The position numbers and the translations under genes were made by a program. This document shows, piece after piece, positions 21,281 through 32,157 of a stretch of DNA of 64,000 bases. Below the pieces are notes generated by a model. It was given only the letters and a program-made list of their open reading frames with translations, did not search any database and was not told where the DNA came from. The DNA is from Nemophila menziesii (lineage: Eukaryota > Streptophyta > Magnoliopsida > Boraginales > Hydrophyllaceae), in NCBI GenBank assembly GCA_029959085.1, contig JARWIR010000008.1, positions 6,510,001 through 6,574,000 on the forward strand. The letters are read 5' to 3'. Numbering within the stretch: position 1 is the stretch's first letter; every line of letters begins with the position of its first letter.

Positions 21281-21462
21281 GCTTTCCTCTCTTCCTCCAA
21301 CCACATGTTTGTTTCTTTGAGCTCCGTATTCATTTCTTTAATTAGCTTTAAGTTTCACGCTCTGAATGGAGAACCATATACCTGGCTCTCAGTTAAAACA
21401 ATATGACTGGCTCCCTGATGTGACAAGAGACAACACGAAGCACACACAATTAACTTTAGCAA
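21190..21462 (-). pseudogene. Coiled-coil-like exon remnant, unit 1 copy (broken)
   Basis: Counterpart of the open frame at 34873-35145 in unit 2, but a TGA replaces an Arg codon in the ARNLKLIKEMN region (near 21357). No family was recognised. See the unit 2 entry. Confidence 0.45.
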
Positions 21463-21771
21463 ACGACAAGATGCATAAGTTCATTTTGGCATATCCAAAT
21501 TAATTAAGTATACACGTGTACTATTATAGCTGAAAGAAGGTATTATAGTAACAAATCAACCATTGTAAGTATGTAATCTGAACTATATGTCCATATCTAG
21601 TTTATATACTTATATAAATTCTTGTATCACTATTGTAAGCATAAACAAGTTCAGAAACAAAATTATCTCCATAATATCTTCTATATATCTCCACTTGTTA
21701 ATCATGTTCATCAAACACAATAATTATCTTAAAAAAATTTAAATCTTAAAATCCTCTCAAGTAAATCTTAC

Positions 21772-21898
21772 CCAAATAAGTAAGAGTGAGATGTTGATAT
21801 TTGTCTGAAATATCATGTCCAACAATCTTTTCTTCTTTTTTTCTTTGTTCAGTAATCATCTTATTTTCTGACACTAAATTGTAATTATTTAGATGAAC
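21772..21898 (-). other. Exon-like block with consensus splice sites, unit 1
   Basis: On the minus strand a CATTTTGCACACAG acceptor-like site precedes 21898 and a GTAAGA donor-like site follows 21772. The enclosed 127 bp are open in one frame (VHLNNYNLVSENKMITEQRK...). Counterparts are at 35455-35581, 48123-48249 and 60810-60936. It may be an exon of a decayed host gene that also included the coiled-coil frame downstream. No homology was recognised, and conservation between units means little because they are recent copies. Confidence 0.3.
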
Positions 21899-24120
21899 CT
21901 GTGTGCAAAATGTGAAAATCTGAATATTAACTAGGTATAACCTAATGCATGATGACACTATAAAAAGTTAAGTAGTTGGAAAAGAGATTACGTGCAATAA
22001 TAATCTAAACAATTTAAATGTGACATCACGTTTCATTTTTTGATTGATAACACAAATAATAATGGATAAAAAAATGACAAAACGGAGAAATTTTGGGGGG
22101 TTAAAAATGAAAAAGAGTTAAATAGATGCAATATTCAATGATATAATTGTTCTTCAACCGTAAGCTAAGTGTTTACATTTTTAAAAATAAATTATGTTTG
22201 TATTAATGATTTACTGACATGTCGATCGCTACTAAAAGTAACCCCATAATTCCTTAGTAAAAAATAAAGCATATTAAGCAGCTGTCAAGTCAACTATTGT
22301 AGTGTGATAGGAAATACATTTTCACAGAACCAATTTTAGTGTGATTAGGAAAGACATTTTCACATAACCAATTTTCGAGATCCAATTGTAATAAGAAACT
22401 GAATAATCCTATCACTAATATATATTGCATGTAAATATTAAGAGGTCCTGAAAATGAAATATGTAACCCACGAATAGAATTTACTTGTATAATATATTTC
22501 ATTAATCGAAGACCAGAGTCATGGGTTGATAGCTCCAACCATCAGAATTCTGTAGTGAGATCAATATATATATATATATATTGTAGGCTAATCAATTTCA
22601 AAATTTAGTACTATATTATCACAGCATTTATAGTTTTGTTGAAAATGATATTACATGATTATAGAAAAGCAATTATCAAAATAGAGAAGATTACCTTATA
22701 AATGTCAAAAAAAAATATTACCTTATATGTGGAGAATTGTTGATTGTGTTGGTATTTTTGAGCGCCTTGGCAAGTAAGACACATGAATCAGCTGTGCAAT
22801 TAAACAGAATTTCAGAAACTTTATAAATAGAATAGTGTAACTCAATAAATCAAAAATTATAAATCCAGAATTGTGCATAATTTTTTTTTAAATAAATCCT
22901 ACCAAAGAGGAACAAGGTGTGAAACTTTTGAATAAATCCGGCCAAAGAAGAAACAATTACGAAATTAATTTCCAAATTTTATTTTACTGTACAAATATTA
23001 TTGTCCCTGAGACTTCTATTGTTTTACTTTATGGAATGATTAATGTTGAAGCTTTCATGAGAGAGTGAAAAAAAGTTCTACAAAAAGAATTACATATATC
23101 ATTAATAAATCACGAGGTATTATGGTGAGGAACATATGCATTTTTTTATAATTAACAGATTTCAAACTTCATGACAACCCAAAACAAAGAAAACGCCTCT
23201 GCTTGTCCCTCATTTGGTAAAAACATTTAACTCTTTTTTGGTACTTTTCTAAGAGAGACTTATGTTATTAACACATGCAAAAAATATGTAATCGGATTTG
23301 TGATCTCACAACACTTAGACAAATCCATGAGAACTCCATGATATGTCAAAGCCAAAATGTTTTTTTTAATAAAGTAAGTTATTTGAAATTCTTTCCAACA
23401 AAACCAATTACAAAAGAACAATCCATGATCCAACCCTCCAATTCGAATCATTCTAATTCCAGAGAAAGTAATGTAAATCCATATAATATATCCAGTAAAG
23501 TGGATTGCAGGTCCTAAAGACAAAAATATCAGTAAAAAATGCATAATTATTACACAGTTATATTTTTTATCCAACCCACACTATAATCATTGACGAATAA
23601 TAAAACATATTCATAGAAAATGAGTGAATCTGGTTGAGGAAATTCTAGGCTTACAACGAAAACAACCATGAATGTTCAGTAGAGCCTATAAGTGAATGAA
23701 TAGCAAAAAAAAAAAACCATTGAAAAAACAAAATAAATCAAAGTAATAGATCTTTAACACCTAAAAATATTTAAAATTAAACATAAAAAAGATACTGAGA
23801 TGATACCTTTAACTTAAAAATACAAATATGCAATTCACTAATTAGGCTTGCAGTCCTTGAAAAAACTTCTTCAATTTGTCTCTCAATGTCTAGGTTTGAT
23901 AGTAGATGTTTCTATTTTATAGTAGTTTTTGTTGGTTGTATTAGGATTAGGGTTTGAGTTTTTGGGGTGGTTTATGGATTATGGACCGAGTGACTGTTCT
24001 TTAGTGGGCCTTTTAAGTTGGTCGCATGTGTTATTTAACTTGGTCGTGGGTCTTTTATACTGTTGTGTATTTTATTGGACAAACTTATTTGTTGTGTGAA
24101 CCTAATTTTTTTTGTTCATA
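21899..24120. other. Unit 1 left segment, unrecognised
   Basis: AT-rich sequence with scattered short frames. One minus-strand block ending near 23517 is preceded by a TTTTTGTCTTTAG acceptor-like site and opens GPAIHFTGYIIW; it looks exon-like but matches nothing I know. No transposon termini are seen. Its right edge is the point where the similarity pattern between units changes. Confidence 0.4.
22564..22581. repeat. (AT)n microsatellite, unit 1 allele
   Basis: About 18 bp of pure AT repeat. The same site has longer alleles in units 2, 3 and 4. Confidence 0.9.
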
Positions 24121-24299
24121 GATATATTTTAAGAGTGGTTGACCTATGAGAACTTCAAAACAAATTTTATGGAATATAAAGATCATGTGGTTCCGTTTTT
24201 CTATAAAGAGATCCCACAAATACAAAAATATTAAAATATACGGAAAAAAGTTATATAAATACAAAAAATAAGTGGCAAAAATTACATAAAGATAAAAAC

Positions 24300-27014
24300 A
24301 AGTGAACTACCAAGTCAATGAGTATCAAGTCACTTAGTATCACCATGGTTCATCTCCGACCACCATAGGCGGAGCAACTAGGGCGTCAGAGATTTCATTG
24401 AAAATCGGAAAATCTCCAAGTAGCGAAATTTTATTCCAAGTATCGGAAAAACTAATTAGTATACTTAGCAAAAACTCTAAGTACTCAGCAAAAAATACTA
24501 AACGCTTAGCAAAAATACTGAGTAAAACAAAAAAATGTATAAAAATATAATTCTACTATCAGAAGAATTAAATTACAACAATTAATCAAGGAAAAAAACA
24601 CAATACTAGTTCATACGATAATAATAATTCATAGAATTCAGGAAAAATAGTATGGCTGACATAGCATTGTTCACTCCATTTGACTGAGTTATGAAAACAA
24701 CTCCATCATCCCAATCTTCACCAAAGTTGTCTAGCTAGAACGCACGTAGGTCCATCACTCATTGATCTGCCTAGAACTAACCATAAATATTCGACTCACC
24801 ATGAATCAATGAATGTGATCTAGATATCAAACACGACTTCTCATCTTCACAAGTTTAGAACGAATTTGCAATGCTCCTCACCTTCGCAAACATTGAAAAC
24901 ATCTCTTACATACATCAAGCACGACTCCTCGCATTCACGCACTTTGACCTGATCTCAAAATACGGATCATCCATAATAGCTCAAAGAATCTGCTCAGATA
25001 TTCATGGAATCAAAATATATACTCCAATCTCGTATGTGTGCCTAAAGGAATTAAGATAAAACTCAAAGAAGGCTCACCTAGACGCGTGGACGAAGTGGTG
25101 CTACACAACTAAAACTCGCCTAGACGAACCTCAAACTCTCCTTCATGGTTTGTAGCTCTATGGATGAGAACAGTTTTATGTTCCACGCTTTATGACGTGT
25201 TGGCATCATGAAGCTGACCTAATATGATCATTCTTGTGGTGGGATGTGTGGGAGGAAGAGGGGGTATAATGTTTGGGTTGAGGTAGGAAAAATAAAAAGG
25301 AGATATAGGGGATTAAGGTCTCTTCTTAGGTTTGTAATTAGTATATATAGTAGATAAAAATAAAGAAGGGATAGTGGGAAAACGGGTGCATATTATTAAA
25401 TCTTATTAGTGGTTTTTAGTAAGAAGAGTGGATATGAGAGGTGTGGTTGGATCTTAGAAAGATCTCCAAGACCCGTAGGGTAGAAAAATTAATTATGGGG
25501 TCGTGGATGTTTGAGGTTAATTTTATGGGTTAATTTATAGATGGTTGTCATGTGTGATTTCTCTGGTGGATGAAATCTCCTAAGTTTTTTTTTTGCTTTA
25601 TAGATTATGTGCACGTCTAAGGATGTTTTTGGTCTTAGGGTAACAAAAATTGTTTTGATTTCTCTTTACATAATTTTTTTTGGTTTGGTAGATGGGATTT
25701 TGATAGTTTCAATCTATTTGTTGGTTTTGACTTCCTTGTTTCCTTAGGTCATGGATTTCCATTGTGGGGTTCTTTGAAAGATTAAAGTTATCTAAGGAGT
25801 TTATTTGCTAACATTGTTATTTTCTCTTTGTTGTCGTCTTTGCCACATTGTTACAATACCCAATTTTCCTCTCATACTGGAGTCATATCAAAGGAAGAAA
25901 AATGATATTTTTTAAATATCCTAAACAACCTTTTAATTTTTATGTAATAATGATTTACATTATATAAAAAAGGTATAAAAGTATTTTGTATATAAAATTA
26001 TCATTTTCTTTCCTTTAATAATCATAATCCAAACAAATGACTCTTAAATCAATTATTTTCTTTTCTTGTATTATTATTTTTACAGTTAAAACAAAGTTAC
26101 CACTTTACTTTCCATTTTTTACTATTTTTTTTATTCTATCACTTTCTTTCCTTAAATAATGTGAATCCCAACAATGCATAAAAATGGATATTGATTCTGA
26201 GACAACGACCAATAAGAGGACTTATTGCTCAACACAAACGTTTGTTAGTGGAAATGAAGAAAATAAACAATATTGGAAAAGGGATAACGGAAGCTTCACT
26301 TATTATTTTTTTAGTTGATCCCATACTATTGATATTTGTTAGCTTGAAAGTTATCTCTGCTATCCTCCAAGGGTTAGTAATTGGAACACCATTTTAGTGG
26401 ATGTTTGGATAGGTTCATAGTAGTTTTTACAGTAGAAAGTCGTTGACGCCTGTCATGAATTTTAATGTCAAAGAATTGTGTTTCTATCTAGGTTTTAATA
26501 AGGGATGGATCATTAATTTCAAATTAAATAACTATTTTAATTGTTCTAATCAATGGAAGTATCTGCCTCGAACAAAAAATGGGAAAAAGAATCCTGGGTA
26601 ACTGAAGGAATACGCGATGAGACATATGGGTACCCCAACTATCAAAAGGGGCCTTGATGTACCAGATATTTCAAAAATAAAAGTCTTTCCGTTGGTACCT
26701 CTCACCAATTCATACGTTGATTGCCACATGGAACGCATGTGGTGGTTGGTTCCCTCCAATTCAAGGGGTAAGTCAGATACTAAATAAGACTGGGTATTAG
26801 AAATAATAAAAGACTTTATAAACCACACCACTACTTCACAAGGGTTTTAATATACCCGTTGGAACCAAATTCTTACACCAAAAACAAAAAACCCAAGAAT
26901 CTCAAGGGACACTTTGTAAAATCAAGCATGGAACACAAAATTCTTTATCATTACATGATTCTAGCACGTCTGGTATAGTTTTTATTGTCTAATTTTACAC
27001 TTTTCCACTTAAAA
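24300..27014. other. Unit 1 central segment, mostly unrecognised
   Basis: Bases 24455-24530 hold degenerate copies of TACTNAGCAAAAA. A 62-codon plus-strand frame at 24871-25059, a 68-codon plus-strand frame at 26191-26397 and a 93-codon minus-strand frame at 26550-26831 recur in the other units and match no family I recognise. No promoter or terminus could be placed. Counterparts begin about 13,734 bp to the right in unit 2 and a further 12,700 bp in unit 3. Confidence 0.4.
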
Positions 27015-27188
27015 ATGGATAAGCAAGCTTCATATACTTTTGTGGGTGATCAAGGCATGAGAGTTGCAGATTTTTCTCAAACCGTGGTTGAAGAAGCTTA
27101 TTATGATACATTGAGTAAGTGGGAATATTTCTTACTAAGGTTTTATGTTGTTTATTTAGTAAATGTTAAAGGGAAAATGACTTGCTAG
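27015..27188 (+). CDS. Hypothetical short frame or exon (57 codons), unit 1
   Basis: Opens at ATG 27015 (MDKQASYTFVGDQGMRVADF...). The first 34 codons are polar and protein-like. A GTAAGT at 27115-27120 could be a splice donor, after which the frame becomes hydrophobic and stops at the edge of a foldback element. It is better read as a possible first exon than a full gene. No family recognised. Copies are at 40749-40922 and 53449-53622. Confidence 0.25.
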   Translation: MDKQASYTFVGDQGMRVADFSQTVVEEAYYDTLSKWEYFLLRFYVVYLVNVKGKMTC

Positions 27189-27531
27189 GTACTCAACGAT
27201 GTGCTAACTAAACGAATGAGTACCTATACTTTCAATTTGGACAACGTAGTGTGCAACAATTCATTTTTATTCAACCGTTGGTACCCACGATCTTTCCACG
27301 TTAAGTGCCTATGTGGTAGATTAAGAAAGATATGAAAAAAGAAGATTGAATACATACGGATTTTGGGAGAGGATAAATAGATACCGATACTCTTGCCACA
27401 TCAACACTTGGTTTAATTGATGGTAGGTACCAACGGTTGGACCAAAACTTAAATGTTAATATCATGTTGTCCATATTGAAAGTATATGTATTCATCTGTA
27501 AGGTTACCAAATGTTGGGTACCTGGCATGTC
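27179..27531. mobile_element. Foldback MITE-like element, unit 1
   Basis: Two inverted arms of about 110 bp (27179-27290 and 27421-27531) pair imperfectly, roughly 70-75% by eye. Both contain TATACTTTCAAT, GGACAAC, CAACCGTTGGTACC and GGTAC at the outer end. The 130-bp centre is unrelated. No transposase is encoded. The family is not identified. Confidence 0.6.
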
Positions 27532-27934
27532 AATTTCCCAATATTAAATATTTTTAGATGTTTGGTAAATAATCTATATTTTAGTATTATGATTTTTAGT
27601 AGGTGATGTGTTAACATTTATTTATTGCATGTTAAGCATTTTTTAGTAGTTTTGTGTTGTACTTATTTTTAATAAAGAACTAGTATCTATTTTTACTCAT
27701 TTCCTTTTCTATAGTTATAAAATATGGAGTTCATAACTATACAAAGGGAATTTTTTGTTTTTAAGGGGTTTGCTTTTGAATGCTTCAATATTATTTTATT
27801 TATGTACATTATTTAATGCTTTAAATACTTTCTGTTGCGAATTATGTTAATGTCTTAGTACTTTCTTAATGATTTCATAAAATATATTTTCTTGAACATT
27901 TCCTAACCTACATGTCTCAATAAATATGAAAACA

Positions 27935-28320
27935 CATTCATGTTGGACTTATATTATGGTAGGAGATTCAAAGAAAGTCATTAAAATGGTGGTCACTGCT
28001 TTAATTTCGTTAATTTCCATCACAATTTAATGTCTATGGATAATTTACATATGTTGACAAATAAAATTAGTTATTTAGATGATGTTGAGATGTACCATCA
28101 ACTTCATGGATAATTGGAGTTTAGGTTGGAGTTCTTGCACTTGGATGAGGATGTGAGCAAAATCGTCATGGTTTTCGAACTTAATGTTCATCTGAAAATG
28201 TACGTAGAATAGATAATGGTGACTACTAACACGGGGATAGAAGATTATTGTTATCCATGTGATAGGAAAAAAAGTATATCCTTGACAGTGATAAGGCAGA
28301 TGGTAAAAAATTCATATCAC
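27935..28320 (+). pseudogene. MULE transposase PB1-like N-terminal remnant, unit 1
   Basis: The plus strand reads LDLYYGRRFKESH, a stop, then NGG, and further on YLDDVEMYHQLHG, a stop, LEFRLEFLHLDEDVSKIVMVF and HLKMYVE. The order and spacing match the PB1-like domain at the start of many plant MULE transposases, also seen at 14600-14211. At least three in-frame stops make it dead. No DNA-binding or catalytic domain follows. It is probably a captured or decayed MULE fragment. Confidence 0.5.
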
Positions 28321-28812
28321 TTAATACGTAGTTAGTGACTTTGATGATTCAGAAGAGGATAAAATATGTCCTCAAAGTTGCATACTATTCCATCCAAGCT
28401 CTACAAGTACTAGAAAAGAACTAACAAAACATATATCATTAAGGAATACGATGGACCTAGGAGTTTAATTCGAGAGGGTTAATATTAACTTCCAACTTTT
28501 AAATTAATTTTTTTTTCTTCCACGGAGACTTGCGTACACGCCAAAGTCTTTGATACACTTACCCAGATCCTGCATCATTTTAAACATCTAACAAAACAGT
28601 AAGGGTGTGTTTTTTCCAAATGATACGAGTAACATATTTGTGATTTTTTGTTGTGGAAAAGAAGGTTAGCAAACAGTAAAAACTAATTAGAAATATATAC
28701 ACTAACCTAATATGCAAAGATCCAAAAAACAACGACACTAAAAATTCAGGGTTTAGCCCTTTCATGACGGTTCCTCAAATTCAGCCCTCATATTATCTTT
28801 TATGTATATTTT

Positions 28813-29190
28813 TTATCTACATATTCTTATATTACGTGGACGTTCGATTATGATATTCAAGGACAAATTGTTCAAGGGAAACAAGCTTTCGACATGAGCA
28901 TAAGATCTCGTGATCAAACAATCCTTATTAATTTTTTCAGGTTTATGGAATTGTCCAGTATTAACAATGTACGATACAACTCCTTCGAGTCCACCTAAGA
29001 CCAAAAGATCCTCTATTTGTAACAAGCCACGAGGATAAATCCGTCCAACACGGTAAGATCTTAACAATTTACTAATAACACAATCCTAAGCCGTTAAATT
29101 AATAGTGGTCAGCCTCTCCCATTGTCCATCTTCACTTCTTGGATCTTTCAGCAACAACAACTCAAATGAATAAACGTCTACATGCTTAAA
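28813..29190 (-). pseudogene. Possible F-box-associated domain fragment, unit 1
   Basis: The minus strand reads VDVYSFELLLLKDPRSEDGQ and then WERLTTINLT up to a stop, then continues open for 84 codons: YRVGRIYPRGLLQIEDLLVL, later ending SYAHVESLFPLNNL. A W-x-x-L segment followed by GRIYPRGL and a terminal HVESLFPL resembles the C-terminal part of plant F-box-associated domains, which end in a VESL motif. The match is weak and from memory of the family only. No F-box was found upstream. One stop interrupts it. Confidence 0.3.
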
Positions 29191-29434
29191 CAAACATTAA
29201 AATTAAAATCATAATTGGAGTAATTAACGAGGATATAATTATAAACAAATTCCAAAAATAGTATAATTTCTTGCAACATTGTGGGTATAAGTGTGTATGT
29301 GTGTGAGAGAGAGAAAAGACCTTGACAATGAGATTGTGGACTGTTAGAGAGAGACATAGAGCTTTTGTAGAGGCAGGGAAAAGTGAGTTATGGCAATGTG
29401 TGTGTGGATTGTATGTGAACCCGAATACAAACTT

Positions 29435-29608
29435 TGTTAGAATTTATAATTAATATATATAAGTTAGTAATACAAATGTTCAAATTGTATTATCGTTGTA
29501 AAAGTTGTAAAAGTAGTCGTTAGCAGTTACTCATTGTGATCTATAAGTAGATAGATCCTCATTTGTTGATTAACATATGAAATCATTATTATTCTTTATT
29601 TATTATCA
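29435..29608 (+). repeat. Copia 5' LTR (short), unit 1
   Basis: 174 bp, TGTTAGAATT...TTATCA, followed one base later by the primer site TGGTATCAGATCC. It contains a 9-bp AAAAGTTGT-type expansion absent from units 2 and 3. No matching 3' LTR exists, because the element is cut at the unit boundary. Confidence 0.8.
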
Positions 29609-30037
29609 GTGGTATCAGATCCATTATCAGATCCATTAACAACATAAAATCAGAAGATTTTATTTTTCAGTAGCAAACCGAAAAATATCTAAGGACACCT
29701 TTGTTCAACTGACCGTTCATAGATTTGATGGCCATATGATCATTGGAGTATGTTGATGAAAATATTTCTACTGTCCAAAGAATAATGGACAATTGTAGAA
29801 TTGGGTGTTAAGAAGTGGATGATGAAGAACTGTTGACATAGGCTCAACAAAAGAAATTGACGGATAAAAAATTAATGGATTTCAAGACTAAAAATTATAT
29901 TTTTCAAGCAATTGATCGATCAATTTTGGAGACAATTCTCCACAAGAAATTTTGCAAACGAATTTGGGATTCAATGAAAAAAAAATATGGGCTCATTTAG
30001 GATGAAGCGTGCACAACTTCAAACCTTGAGAAATAAT

Positions 30038-32157
30038 TTCGAGACACATCAAATAGAAAATTGTGAGTCATTTACTGATTATTGTGAAAAAAACAATGAT
30101 AGTAATAAATAAAATGAGATTTCATGGTGTAAAATTGGACGATGTGGCTGATGTTGAATTTTTTTTACAAACTTTGCTTCCAAAATATGATTATGTTGTA
30201 TGTTTGATTGAAGAGTCCAAAGATATTGATGATCTGTCATTTGATGAATTTCAAAGTACATTATTAGCTCATGAACAAAAGATGAATCGCAGTTCACCAT
30301 CTGAAGTCCAGGCTTCTTCATTTACTCAATCTTCAAATAATAGAGGAAGGTTTAGAGCAAGAGGAAGATGAAGAGGTCAAGGAGGAAGAGGCGGTAGAGG
30401 AAATCGGGATGGTCATCAACAGTATGACAAATAAAAAATTGAATGCTACAGGTGCCATAAATTTGGTCATTATCGTTCCGAATGTTACACCAAACTTAGG
30501 AATGATAATAATCATATTGAAAAGTCCAATTCTGTTGAAGAGACAAATGATTATGAAACATTACTGATGGATTCTCATGGTGTTGAAAAACAACATAAGT
30601 TCGATGTCTAGTATGTGAATATAGGATGTAGTAACCATATGTGTGGAAGCGAGTCTTCTTTTATTGTTTTAAATGAATATTTTAATTCTACAGTATGTTT
30701 TGGTGATTGTTCTACAGTGAAAGTTTTGTGAAAAGGGGATATTAATATTAAAACCAAGAACGGTTTTGTAGAAACAATTTCCAATATTTTTTATATTCCT
30801 GGTCTAAAGAGTAATCTATTAAGTGTTGGTCAATTACAAGAAAAAGGATATGCAATAACATTTAAAAAGGGTTGTTGTGAAATTTATGATCCCAAAAGAG
30901 GAGCAATTGATGTTGTAAAAATGAGTTCAAACAGGTTATTTCTATTGAAGATTCAAACTTCAGAACCTTGCTTAATGGGGAAGTAAAAAATTCTTCGTGC
31001 ATTTACACTATGCACACCTAAATTTTGGAGGATTAAAAACTCTACAAACGATAAGTATGATGGAAGGTCTTCCTGAAATTATAAAACCATCGAATTATAA
31101 AAATTCGAGACACATCAAATAGAAAATTGTGAGTCATTTACTGATTATTGTGAAAAAAACAATGATAGTAATAAATAAAATGAGATTTCATGGTGTAAAA
31201 TTGGACGATGTGGCTGATGTTGAATTTTTTTTACAAACTTTGCTTCCAAAATATGATTATGTTGTATGTTTGATTGAAGAGTCCAAAGATATTGATGATC
31301 TGTCATTTGATGAATTTCAAAGTACATTATTAGCTCATGAACAAAAGATGAATCGCAGTTCACCATCTGAAGTCCAGGCTTCTTCATTTACTCAATCTTC
31401 AAATAATAGAGGAAGGTTTAGAGCAAGAGGAAGATGAAGAGGTCAAGGAGGAAGAGGCGGTAGAGGAAATCGGGATGGTCATCAACAGTATGACAAATAA
31501 AAAATTGAATGCTACAGGTGCCATAAATTTGGTCATTATCGTTCCGAATGTTACACCAAACTTAGGAATGATAATAATCATATTGAAAAGTCCAATTCTG
31601 TTGAAGAGACAAATGATTATGAAACATTACTGATGGATTCTCATGGTGTTGAAAAACAACATAAGTTCGATGTCTAGTATGTGAATATAGGATGTAGTAA
31701 CCATATGTGTGGAAGCGAGTCTTCTTTTATTGTTTTAAATGAATATTTTAATTCTACAGTATGTTTTGGTGATTGTTCTACAGTGAAAGTTTTGTGAAAA
31801 GGGGATATTAATATTAAAACCAAGAACGGTTTTGTAGAAACAATTTCCAATATTTTTTATATTCCTGGTCTAAAGAGTAATCTATTAAGTGTTGGTCAAT
31901 TACAAGAAAAAGGATATGCAATAACATTTAAAAAGGGTTGTTGTGAAATTTATGATCCCAAAAGAGGAGCAATTGATGTTGTAAAAATGAGTTCAAACAG
32001 GTTATTTCTATTGAAGATTCAAACTTCAGAACCTTGCTTAATGGGGAAGTAAAAAATTCTTCGTGCATTTACACTATGCACACCTAAATTTTGGAGGATT
32101 AAAAACTCTACAAACGATAAGTATGATGGAAGGTCTTCCTGAAATTATAAAACCATC
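30038..32157 (+). repeat. 1066-bp internal tandem duplication of gag-protease region
   Basis: The segment from TTCGAGACAC at 30038 restarts at 31104. The copies look identical in the stretches compared and share unit-1-specific bases. The first copy ends with 12 extra bases (31092-31103) encoding SNYKN-like residues of the pre-integrase region. Units 2 and 3 have a single copy. Confidence 0.93.

Noticed and set aside
26550..26831. 93-codon minus-strand frame with a hydrophobic end, repeated in units 1-3
   Set aside because: The head has no recognisable domain, and being open in three near-identical copies is not independent evidence. Mentioned only within the central-segment entry.
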